Assembly (NCBI RefSeq): GCF_029625215.1
Contig: NZ_CP121197.1
Span: forward strand, 3,596,001-3,660,000
Length of the DNA stretch: 64,000 nucleotides
Direction of reading: 5' to 3'
From: Aurantibacillus circumpalustris
GTDB lineage: Bacteria > Bacteroidota > Bacteroidia > B-17B0 > Aurantibacillaceae
In this document: positions 30,605 through 38,653 of the stretch, in pieces
Numbering within the stretch: the first letter of the stretch is position 1
Layout: each line of letters begins with the position of its first letter
Position numbers and translations under genes: made by a program
Notes under the pieces: generated by a model
The model's input: only the letters and a program-made list of their open reading frames with translations
What the model was told of the DNA's origin: nothing
Databases searched by the model: none

Positions 30605-30685
30605 ATTTTTACACCACTGTACACACTAACAAAAATAAAACGTTTTTTCGTAACCCATTACGCGCTCGATCTAAGAGCTCTTTCT

Positions 30686-32050
30686 TTGATGCGTATAGGC
30701 ATAGCCTTGATTAGTATTGCAGACCTTTTAATTCGTGGCGCTGACTTAACAGCTCATTATACCGATCAAGGAATCTGGCCAATAAATCTTGTTTACAATT
30801 TCGGTTGGAACACTGGCTATTGGAGTCTACACACACTAAACGGTTCTTTCAATTTTGAGCTGAGTTTATTTATACTGCATTTCGTTTTTGCGATTTGTCT
30901 ACTTATTGGTTTTAAAACACGTTTATTTACAATTCTTGTATGGCTGCTCACCATCTCTCTTCATAATAGAAATGTTTATGTATTACAAGCAGGCGATGAT
31001 CTTTTAAGGCTGATACTTATGTGGGGAATCCTCATACCCTGGCAAGCCTATTACTCAATGGATTCCAAATTAAAACCTTTCAAAACAAAACAAAACATAT
31101 ATAGTAACTTTGGTTATTTGCTGCTTCTTGCCTCGGTTTATTTTTTCTCAACTACTCTGAAAACAAGTAACGAGTGGCATTCTGAAGGTACGGCTATTTA
31201 TTACGCACTCAGTCTTGAACAAATACGCTTACCAGTTGGTGACTGGTTGTATCAATTTCCAGGTCTATTAAAAGTACTTACGCATTTAGTATTCTATACG
31301 GAACTTGCGTTAGTTGTGTTGATTCTGTATCCCCTAAAAAAAGGCACCTCGCGATTTCTTGCTTTTACTTTACTTGTTATAATTCATGTAGGCATTGGTC
31401 TAACTCTTTATGTAGGTTTGTTTTTCCTAATTAGTATTGTTTCTGGAATTGGTTTATTACCTGCTTTTGTTATGGATCGTTTTGATGCTCTTTTAAAACT
31501 AAAGAAAAAAGTTAGCCTTATCAATCAAGCTAAATCAAATTTTACTAAATGGCTTAATATTGGTTTATGTACATTTCTGATATTTTTCTGTCTTATGACA
31601 AATTTAGGGTCTGTCAATTGGTTTCCTTATGAAATGAGAAATGAATTAACAGTTACCACTAACGCTTTAAGACTAAATCAATATTGGGGAATGTTTTCAC
31701 CTTCAGTTCTTAAAAAGGACGGCTGGTTTGTTTATTATGGTAGAGATTCAATTGGAAGGCAATGGGATCTTAGGCGCAATGAAGATTACGTAGATTTCTC
31801 AAAACCAAAACGATTAGTGAGTATGTACAAAAGTGACAGGTGGCGCAAACTTGCTGAGAACCTTCAAAGCGATCGCTATATATTTTTGCGTCCTTTATTT
31901 TGCAAGTATATTCTTCATAAATGGAACAAAAAACATTCTAAGAAAAAAATTAGTTCGTTGAGTGTTTATTTTATGGAGAAGGAAAATTTACCAAACTATA
32001 GTACTTCAACTCCTGTTAAAACCTTACATTGTTTGTGTTATGACGATTAA
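30686..32050 (+). CDS. HTTM (horizontally transferred transmembrane, VKGC-like) domain protein
   Basis: The 454-residue frame has the HTTM signature start MRIGIALISIADLLIRG, several transmembrane helices to about residue 300, and a polar C-terminal domain (NQYWGMFSPSV and following) as in the gamma-carboxylase-related family. The function in bacteria is unknown. The first listed codon is TTG at 30686 with ATG at 30689, but family-like residues (YALDLRALSL) continue in frame for at least 14 codons upstream, where no ATG, GTG or TTG exists. The real start is therefore unresolved. The 3' end overlaps the methyltransferase start by 11 bases. Confidence 0.82.
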   Translation: MMRIGIALISIADLLIRGADLTAHYTDQGIWPINLVYNFGWNTGYWSLHTLNGSFNFELSLFILHFVFAICLLIGFKTRLFTILVWLLTISLHNRNVYVLQAGDDLLRLILMWGILIPWQAYYSMDSKLKPFKTKQNIYSNFGYLLLLASVYFFSTTLKTSNEWHSEGTAIYYALSLEQIRLPVGDWLYQFPGLLKVLTHLVFYTELALVVLILYPLKKGTSRFLAFTLLVIIHVGIGLTLYVGLFFLISIVSGIGLLPAFVMDRFDALLKLKKKVSLINQAKSNFTKWLNIGLCTFLIFFCLMTNLGSVNWFPYEMRNELTVTTNALRLNQYWGMFSPSVLKKDGWFVYYGRDSIGRQWDLRRNEDYVDFSKPKRLVSMYKSDRWRKLAENLQSDRYIFLRPLFCKYILHKWNKKHSKKKISSLSVYFMEKENLPNYSTSTPVKTLHCLCYDD

Positions 32051-32840
32051 TATTCATCAAATAAAACATTTCATTGGCCACTTTATTTTAGCAAAAAGAA
32101 ACGGACATGGAATTCACTCGCCCTTTGCTTACCAATTGTGTGAGGAAGTATTTTATAACCACAATCAATTTTACGACTTTAAATCCCTAAATTCTATTAG
32201 AAATGGTTTACTCGCCAATCAAACAAAACTTAGTATTGAAGATTTTGGTGCTGGCTCCAAAACATTTAAAACGAATACAAGAACAATAAAAGATATCGCC
32301 TCAAAAGGTATTAGCAGCAGAAAACAATCAGAATTACTCTACAAACTTCTAAATTTCTTAAAGTGTAAAAATGTTATTGAACTAGGAACCGCTCTTGGTT
32401 TAAACACCTTGTATCTGGCTCTTGCTAATAAAAAAGCTCAAGTAATCAGTATAGAAGGTAGTTCCGAGCTTTATAATTTCGCACAACAACTTTCAAAAAA
32501 AAACAATACAGGTAATATTCATTTCACAAATAATGTTTTTGATAAGGCCTTACCAGAAACCCTTACTAGTTTAAACGAACTCGATTTTTTATATGTAGAT
32601 GGTAATCATACTTACGAGGCTACTTTAAATTATTTCCATCAGGCGCTCAAAAAAAAACACAACAATTCTGTTTTTATATTTGATGATATCTATTGGAGTA
32701 AAGGAATGACAAAGGCTTGGCAAGAAATAAAAAAGCATCCATCTGTACGTTTAAGTATAGATTCCTTCTATTTTGGGATGGTGTTTTTTAAAGAAGAACT
32801 AAAAGAAAAAGTAGATCTAAAACTTTTCTTACACTATTAA
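32040..32840 (+). CDS. class I SAM-dependent methyltransferase
   Basis: The 266-residue protein (start chosen at ATG 32040, inside the end of the HTTM gene) has the SAM-binding motif IELGTALGLNTLYLA, an acidic loop VISIEGSSE, and FLYVDGNHTYEATLNYFHQA, which is typical of the methyltransferase_24/O-methyltransferase group. An in-frame upstream start at 31962 would add residues unlike the family. The preceding HTTM gene overlaps by 11 bases, so the two are translationally coupled. The substrate is unknown. Confidence 0.85.
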   Translation: MTINIHQIKHFIGHFILAKRNGHGIHSPFAYQLCEEVFYNHNQFYDFKSLNSIRNGLLANQTKLSIEDFGAGSKTFKTNTRTIKDIASKGISSRKQSELLYKLLNFLKCKNVIELGTALGLNTLYLALANKKAQVISIEGSSELYNFAQQLSKKNNTGNIHFTNNVFDKALPETLTSLNELDFLYVDGNHTYEATLNYFHQALKKKHNNSVFIFDDIYWSKGMTKAWQEIKKHPSVRLSIDSFYFGMVFFKEELKEKVDLKLFLHY

Positions 32841-32893
32841 ATCGCTGTTGACAATTCTAAATCAATATGTTACTTCTATCAAGATCAGAAGAA

Positions 32894-34159
32894 TCAATTA
32901 AAAAAACTCTTAGTTCCGTTTAAGATTCCCACTACTTTACCTTTTAAGTCTTGCCCGAAAAAAGGTGAATTCCGCGAACGAGAATGATTGGAATCTTCTG
33001 TAAAACTTGTATTCTTATCAATCACAAATAAAGTAAGGTTAGCTGTTTCATTCACTTTCACCTCAAACTGGTCTATACCTAGAATTTTTCTTGGGTTGTA
33101 GGTTAAAGCGTGAACAATACTTTCAATGTTTTTTTCCTTTAATCCTTCAAGTGCACAATTAAATGCAGTTTGAAGATTAATCATTCCCATGTCAGCATGA
33201 TCAAATTCTAACTCTTTACTTTCTGCATCTTGAGGAAGATGATCGCTTACAATCACGTCAATAGTGCCATTCTCCACTGCAGTTCTTAATGCTTGCACAT
33301 CTTTCTTTGTTCTGAGCGGAGGGTCTAATTTATAATTCGTATCAAAGTCTTTTAAAACAGAATCGTCCAGAAATAAATTTACAGCAGCAACGCCACAGGT
33401 AACATTCATCCCAGCAGACTTTGCCTTTTTAATAAGTTCTGCACTTCCTTTGGTACTGATGGTTGGAATATGAATGCGGCCGTTCGTATATTCAAGTATT
33501 GATAAATTTCGTTGAACCATTAATTCCTCTGCAAGAGCCGGCATTCCTTTTAAACCAAGCGTTGTAGCCACTGCTCCTTCATTCATTTGGCCGGCCATTG
33601 AAATACTTTCGTCGTTACAATGAGTTACAACTAATGTTTCAATATTATCGGCATATTGCAGCGCACGCATAACCATACCAGCATCTTTAATTGGGTGCTT
33701 ATAATCGCTAAAGGCAATGGCCCCAGACATTTTCATATCATACATTTCTGCCATATCCTTACCATTACCACCCACAGTAATAGTTCCAAAAGGCAAAACA
33801 CTTACGATTTTATTGCGGGTTTTATTAATTAAATATTCAATTTGCGACTTGTTGTCAAGTGCTGGTAAATTATAATTATGTACACAAACAGCAGTAAATC
33901 CTCCTGCCGCTGCACATTTAATCATGGTATCTAAATTCTCTTTGTACTCAAACCCTGGATCGCAACTCGCTGTCTGCATGTCTATCCATCCTGCCGAAAC
34001 ATGTAACCCTTTTTCTTCAATAATTTTCACATTTCCTTTAGGAGAAATTGTTTTTTTTATATCAACAATTACTCCTCCTTCAATAAGAATGTCCATCACC
34101 TTATTATTTAAAGCTGTGTTGGACGAAATAATTGTAGCCTCCTTAATTAGTATGTTCAT
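32894..34159 (-). CDS. dihydroorotase-like protein lacking metal ligands (probable pseudoenzyme)
   Basis: The 421-residue protein follows the type I dihydroorotase fold from end to end. The signature DxHxHxRxPG is, however, DMQTASCDPG (60-69): both zinc His are replaced (Gln62, Ala64), as is the substrate Arg (Cys66). The MPNTxP block is VHNYNLP, and the HxxHxST block is IHIPTIST (Thr233 for His). His180 and Asp306 remain. Catalysis by the normal binuclear zinc mechanism is unlikely. Non-catalytic dihydroorotase homologues are known to support aspartate transcarbamoylase assembly, a plausible role here. It lies nine bases after a BatA gene. Confidence 0.87.
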   Translation of the reverse strand: MNILIKEATIISSNTALNNKVMDILIEGGVIVDIKKTISPKGNVKIIEEKGLHVSAGWIDMQTASCDPGFEYKENLDTMIKCAAAGGFTAVCVHNYNLPALDNKSQIEYLINKTRNKIVSVLPFGTITVGGNGKDMAEMYDMKMSGAIAFSDYKHPIKDAGMVMRALQYADNIETLVVTHCNDESISMAGQMNEGAVATTLGLKGMPALAEELMVQRNLSILEYTNGRIHIPTISTKGSAELIKKAKSAGMNVTCGVAAVNLFLDDSVLKDFDTNYKLDPPLRTKKDVQALRTAVENGTIDVIVSDHLPQDAESKELEFDHADMGMINLQTAFNCALEGLKEKNIESIVHALTYNPRKILGIDQFEVKVNETANLTLFVIDKNTSFTEDSNHSRSRNSPFFGQDLKGKVVGILNGTKSFFN

Positions 34160-34168
34160 GTGATAATT

Positions 34169-36220
34169 TTATTTTAATAATCGTAATAAAGCTATTTCTG
34201 TGGCAATAAATAACAAGGCTAAAATTATAAATAATTTCCATAATTTTTTCCCTTCAACGCCTAACTCAATTTGTTTTGAGATATCGCCACTAGTTTCATT
34301 AAAAATAGTAACCGATTTCCAACCCTTTTCTTCAATTGTTTTAGTTAATTCTTCCTTCGAATAACAATTAAGGTTTGACTCCTTTCTTGAATAATTAAAA
34401 GCCACAGGTAGCAATGCAGTGCCAATATGGCTAACTTCATAAAATCCTGGAGTATTCACGTGACCTTGCGTATATATAAAAACACTGTTATTTACACTAC
34501 GGATTTCAGGAATAATATCAATGGTGCTATCTGTTTTAATGATATGTGGTGGCTCTTCCCTTAAACGAGACGTGTTCTTAAGACTCATAACCACATTAGT
34601 ACCAGACTGGTAAAATAAAGGCACCGACTGCAAACTACTAAAACTAATCTGATAAAAACTTGGCACGAATAAAGCGTGTTTATTAAAATTGGTAGCCCCG
34701 TCATTTAGTGCTCCCGAAAACAAATATACCAATGCGTTGTTGAGTCTCGCTCTACCTATAAAAACATCACCGTTTTGTAAAGTGACCAAGGGCTCAAAAT
34801 CACTTCTGCTAGTTTTTACAAATGTGTAATGCTTATTAACAATCGGCAAATTCATCCGATCTTCTATTTTTTCAAAAACTCCACTATAAAACCCTGAGGC
34901 AATTTCGATTTTATCGGTTTTAAGTGCCGCACTATCTAATGAAATAAAAGCAGGTAACTTTAATGCCGCCAAAGCCAAATTATAGGAATCGTAATTTATT
35001 TTTAAAGAAGGAATAATAACAAGCGCTCCACCCTTATTTGTAAACTTTACAAGTTCTGAGACGATTCCACTGCTTAATTCTGACAATTCGTTTAATATAA
35101 TAACATCGCTTGTTTTAAACGAAGTATAATCAATAGTTTGTTCTGAAAAAGAATTAAATTTAAAAAGGCTATCGTTTTTAAATAATGAAGAGAAGGAATT
35201 AGTGCCACTTTGATTCTTTCCGTTTATTAAGCTTACCGAAACATTCACCTTTGAATTAAAAGCAAAAAACAATTCATTATCAAACGTAACTGGATAATCT
35301 TCAATCTTAATTGAGCCATAGTTAAGTCCGCCTTCCTTGCACTCAAATGTGAATTTAATTTCAGCGTCTGAAAAAGGGTCTAAAGAAAAGGATGCTATTG
35401 CAATTTGTTGTTTATTAATAAACAATTTTGCTGAGCTGACATCAATTTTATTGTCTCCATTGTTTGTGATTTTTGCATGCATAATTTGAATAAACCCTTT
35501 TTGTTGAATCGGTGTTTCAAACCAACACGTATCAACAAATACGTTGTTTACTTTATTTGCAGTAAGAGGAATTAGAGCTGTTTGAATGGAAGTGTCTGGC
35601 CCAATTTTTTCCAAATTAAAAGTAGAACGTTGCGCGTCAGAAAAAACATAAATTTTCTTGTTAGCAAAACTGGAATTATTCAAAAAATCAGCTTGCCTTC
35701 TTACCACATCAGAAAGGTTTCGAACGGATGAAGACACTTTAATCTCATCAATTATATTCAGTGCATTTTCTTTTGTATTAAACCGTTGATGCTTACCTTC
35801 AAAATCGTTCGTGATTATTTGAAATTTATCTGCATTACTGTACACTTTGAGAACGTTTTTTGCCTGAGATTTTGCCATTTCAAGCAAAGGGCCCTGCTTA
35901 TTTACATTGACCATACTAAAAGAATTATCAATATAAATACTAATTGCATTAATACCATTATTTTTTGCAGGACTGTTTTCGTTTTGAATAATTGGCTGAC
36001 TAAAAGCTAAAACAAGGCAAATAATTGCAAAACACCTCGCTATTAAAACAAGGATTTGTTTCAATCGCGATTTTGATTTACTTTCTTGTTGAAGTTCCTT
36101 TAAGAATTTAACATTAGTAAAATAGACCTTTGTGTATTTTCTGAAATTAAATAAATGAATGATTATTGGTATAGCGATTGCCGCTAAAGCCCATAAAAAC
36201 AAGGGAGAAACAAACGTCAT
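34169..36220 (-). CDS. BatA-type membrane protein (aerotolerance N-terminal and VWA-like domain)
   Basis: The 683-residue protein starts with the BatA N-terminal segment: FVSPLFLWALAAIAIPIIIH then FNFRKYTKVYFTNVKFLKEL, with a second helix at about 54-75. A VWA-like domain follows (INAISIYIDNSFSM near 85-105, with the MIDAS form DNSFS). The large remainder is periplasmic, with a last transmembrane helix at about 662-680. Its role in Bacteroidota is unsettled, and it is not part of a full bat operon here. It is the first gene of a pair with the dihydroorotase-like protein. Confidence 0.83.
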   Translation of the reverse strand: MTFVSPLFLWALAAIAIPIIIHLFNFRKYTKVYFTNVKFLKELQQESKSKSRLKQILVLIARCFAIICLVLAFSQPIIQNENSPAKNNGINAISIYIDNSFSMVNVNKQGPLLEMAKSQAKNVLKVYSNADKFQIITNDFEGKHQRFNTKENALNIIDEIKVSSSVRNLSDVVRRQADFLNNSSFANKKIYVFSDAQRSTFNLEKIGPDTSIQTALIPLTANKVNNVFVDTCWFETPIQQKGFIQIMHAKITNNGDNKIDVSSAKLFINKQQIAIASFSLDPFSDAEIKFTFECKEGGLNYGSIKIEDYPVTFDNELFFAFNSKVNVSVSLINGKNQSGTNSFSSLFKNDSLFKFNSFSEQTIDYTSFKTSDVIILNELSELSSGIVSELVKFTNKGGALVIIPSLKINYDSYNLALAALKLPAFISLDSAALKTDKIEIASGFYSGVFEKIEDRMNLPIVNKHYTFVKTSRSDFEPLVTLQNGDVFIGRARLNNALVYLFSGALNDGATNFNKHALFVPSFYQISFSSLQSVPLFYQSGTNVVMSLKNTSRLREEPPHIIKTDSTIDIIPEIRSVNNSVFIYTQGHVNTPGFYEVSHIGTALLPVAFNYSRKESNLNCYSKEELTKTIEEKGWKSVTIFNETSGDISKQIELGVEGKKLWKLFIILALLFIATEIALLRLLK

Positions 36221-36525
36221 AGCTCATAAAAGTACTAATTTGATTTCTGTAAGACAATACTTGTTTAGCATCTTTTAAGAAAGATATTTACGTTCTTTTT
36301 AAATTCAAGATTTTGTTTCATTAAACCACAAATCTAAAAATCAATATAATCAGTGTAAAAACACAAAATTAGAAGTTCAGGACAATCTCTTGATTTTTGG
36401 CCCTCAATATAGGTCTGATTAATCATTTATTGACCCCCCGGGGCATCCAAACCTTTAAATACTCACGAATAATTTAATACTGCAATAATATTATTCCTAT
36501 ATTTACCTTACTAATACCACATATC
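36221..36525. other. intergenic region between divergent genes
   Basis: The spacer holds no gene. A short GC-rich palindrome (CCCCCCGGGG, about 36435) stands out in AT-rich DNA, and a weak -7-like TATATTTA occurs about 30 bases before the next start codon. I see nothing else. Confidence 0.5.
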
Positions 36526-37164
36526 ATGAACTCTGCAATCGCGGTAATCGGAAAAAATTTAATTTTAATTGGACTCGTATTTCTTTCGACTTTTAATTTT
36601 ATGTTTGGCTGGTTAAACATAAGGGAATTGCTCGGTGTACAAAGTCTTGTTGGTCTTGCTTACATTTTTTTAAGTTGTTACGAATACCTTAATGCCAGTT
36701 ATAAGGCTTCCCTACCAGTTCAGCGCTATCCATACTTTACCAGTAAATTTATAATGTTTAGAGCATTAAAAATCGCTGTGTTTATTTCTTTTGCTATTCT
36801 TCTATTCGCTTCGCGCACAAGCATAAAATATATTTATCCTATTTGTATAATTATTGCAGGCACGGAAGGAGTTATTCTCTACTTAAAATATAAAAAAGGG
36901 CTTTGTTTCGTAAATGTTTATGCGAATTATATTCTCATAATGGAAAGCAGAGTCACTAAACTTTTCGCTTCAGAAATTCTTCTCATAGAATTCCGTCACG
37001 GTATTTTTTACTTTGTAAAGAAAAATCGCAAAACAGTGTCCATAAAATTGGAACACATCCGTTACCACGAAGCTTTTGTGCAAGCCATAAACAGTTGGAT
37101 TAACAGGAACAATATTTTGGTAAGTGCTGAATCTAAAGTTAAAATATCAGAACTTATTGCTTAA
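36526..37164 (+). CDS. uncharacterised four-helix membrane protein
   Basis: The 212-residue protein has hydrophobic helices at about 8-26, 35-52, 82-98 and 103-120, followed by a soluble domain of ~90 residues resembling a small PH-like beta fold (FVNVYANYILIMESRVTKLF, EILLIEFRHGIFYFV). No family is recognised with confidence. It is monocistronic, and the only neighbour on the right is a tRNA on the other strand. Confidence 0.65.
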   Translation: MNSAIAVIGKNLILIGLVFLSTFNFMFGWLNIRELLGVQSLVGLAYIFLSCYEYLNASYKASLPVQRYPYFTSKFIMFRALKIAVFISFAILLFASRTSIKYIYPICIIIAGTEGVILYLKYKKGLCFVNVYANYILIMESRVTKLFASEILLIEFRHGIFYFVKKNRKTVSIKLEHIRYHEAFVQAINSWINRNNILVSAESKVKISELIA

Positions 37165-37244
37165 ATAGAAGTTTTTTTAGCGAAAAACTTAATCCGTTGA
37201 TTATAAATATCTTAAGCGCTTAAAACGCCTCAATGCAACCCAGT

Positions 37245-37279
37245 AAAAAACCCCTAAAGAACTAATCTTCAAGGGTTTA
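37245..37279 (-). terminator. terminator of the tRNA-Met gene
   Basis: On the minus strand, directly after the tRNA, AAACCC and GGGTTT pair around an inner AAGA/TCTT stem, followed by a run of six T residues. Confidence 0.6.
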
Positions 37280-37282
37280 CAG

Positions 37283-37356
37283 TAGCGGGAAGGTGAATCG
37301 AACACCCGACCTCAGGGTTATGAATCCTGCGCTCTAACCATCTGAGCTACCCCGCC
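37283..37356 (-). tRNA. tRNA-Met (anticodon CAT)
   Basis: The minus strand folds as a cloverleaf of 74 bases without encoded CCA. The acceptor GGCGGGG pairs with TCCCGCT (two G-T wobbles), the D arm is GCTC/GAGC, the anticodon loop is TTCATAA, and the T arm is GGGTG/CACCT with loop TTCGATT. The CAT anticodon means elongator Met most likely; initiator Met or lysidine-modified Ile cannot be fully excluded. There is an A-C mismatch at the base of the anticodon loop. Confidence 0.93.
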
Positions 37357-37420
37357 GTTTTCGGGCTGCAAATATAAAACAAACATGAGCATTAGCCAAA
37401 CATTTTTTTGAAGGATTTAA

Positions 37421-37451
37421 TTTGCTTTGATGTAATTTTTTTATATATTTC
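37421..37451 (+). promoter_or_regulatory. likely promoter of the H1-like/START-like fusion gene
   Basis: TTTG (37421-37424), 19 bases, then TATATTTC (37444-37451) matches the Bacteroidota TTTG-N19-TAnnTTTG pattern except for the final base. It lies 17 bases before the start codon. Confidence 0.45.
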
Positions 37452-37468
37452 ACAAAATTTTAGAGAGT

Positions 37469-38551
37469 ATGTCGAAAACGAAAAAGGTTATTAAGAAGAC
37501 TGCAAAAAAAGGTCCTGTTAAAAAGCCTCTCAAAAAGGCTGCAAAACCTTCCCCAAAAAAGAAAGCGGCCAAAACTCCTTCTAAGCCTATTAAAAAGTCC
37601 ACCTCAGGTGTGAAAACTAAACCAGTTGTTAAAAAATCGTCCTCAAAAGCTGCTAAACCAGTTGTTGCAAAGAAAAAAGCTCCAGCAAAAGCATCAAAGT
37701 CAAAAACTACAGTTAAGATTTCTCCTAAAAGTGTATCAAAAAATACTAAGCCTAAAAAGGTATCTGCTCCAGTTAAATTAAAAAAAGTAGCTCCAGTAAA
37801 GAAAAAGGAAGTCAAAAAAACAGTCCCTAAAACTGTCGGCAAAAAACCAATTGCTAAAACTATTAAAAAGGTGGAACCCAAGAAAGAATTGGCGAAACCC
37901 ATTGCTTCCAAAAAAATTGAGACTAAGGCCGCACCAGCACCAAAAAAAGAAACTGCTGCTCAAATTGAAAAGGCAAGAAAAGCGGAAGAACTTAGTTTAA
38001 AAAAACAAGAAGCTGAAAGAAAATCCAACGAGGTACTTGCTATCACTAATACAATTCCTGTGAAGGAAAAAAATGAAATTTCTCTTTCTAAAATCGCATC
38101 TATTTCGCACTCCATTACAAATCCCGTTAAGAAAACAGATTCTTATGCGATTAAACCTGAAAAAGAACCAAATGGTAAATTTGAACTCGAATTTGTAGTT
38201 CACTCTTCAGCAGAAATGCTTTATGAGTTCTTATCAACGCCGAGTGGGCTTTCAGAGTGGTTTTGTGATGATTTAAATATTCGCAACGGTATTTACACTT
38301 TTATTTGGGACGATCAATTGCAACAAGCACGTTTATTGAAGACTGTGGATTTACAATTGGTGCGGTTTCAATGGGTAGATAAAACAGATGGTAGTTATTT
38401 TGAATTTAGAATTCAACGTGATGATTTAACCAATGACATTTCTCTTATTATTACAGATTTTGCTGAATCAGTTGGTGACCGTGAATCTGCGAAATTATTA
38501 TGGCATAGTCAGATTGAAAAATTAATGCATGTAATAGGATCCATTTTCTAA
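37469..38551 (+). CDS. histone-H1-like Lys/Ala/Pro-rich tail fused to a START-like (SRPBCC) domain
   Basis: Residues 1 to about 175 are a disordered, strongly basic stretch built from KKxAKK, KKPxxK and PKK motifs, like bacterial histone-H1/Hc1 tails. Residues ~175-200 form a charged helix (AAQIEKARKAEELSLKKQE). Residues ~233-360 form a START-like domain (FELEFVVHSSAEMLYEFLSTP, then GLSEWFCDD), the Bacteroidota START-like family related to AHSA1/SRPBCC proteins. The START-like domain normally occurs almost alone at about 125 residues, so this protein looks like a fusion. DNA or RNA binding by the tail is inferred from charge. Confidence 0.85.
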   Translation: MSKTKKVIKKTAKKGPVKKPLKKAAKPSPKKKAAKTPSKPIKKSTSGVKTKPVVKKSSSKAAKPVVAKKKAPAKASKSKTTVKISPKSVSKNTKPKKVSAPVKLKKVAPVKKKEVKKTVPKTVGKKPIAKTIKKVEPKKELAKPIASKKIETKAAPAPKKETAAQIEKARKAEELSLKKQEAERKSNEVLAITNTIPVKEKNEISLSKIASISHSITNPVKKTDSYAIKPEKEPNGKFELEFVVHSSAEMLYEFLSTPSGLSEWFCDDLNIRNGIYTFIWDDQLQQARLLKTVDLQLVRFQWVDKTDGSYFEFRIQRDDLTNDISLIITDFAESVGDRESAKLLWHSQIEKLMHVIGSIF

Positions 38552-38568
38552 TTACAGTATTACTTCAC

Positions 38569-38605
38569 AAAAAAATCCCGGTAAATTATTTACCGGGATT
38601 TTTTT
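38569..38605. terminator. bidirectional terminator
   Basis: A stem of about 17 bases (A-run, ATCCCGGTAAA and its complement, T-run) with a TTA loop lies between the convergent START-like fusion gene and the TonB receptor gene. Confidence 0.85.
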
Positions 38606-38653
38606 ATTTAATCAGTTCGCTAAGAAACGCAAGCACTAACCAGTTTTTAGTCA

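Noticed and set aside
37450-37911. Hydrophobic-looking minus-strand frame opposite the Lys-rich tail
   Set aside because: Phe/Leu-rich translation is simply the reverse complement of AAA/AAG-rich codons. The plus-strand frame continues into a recognised START-like domain.
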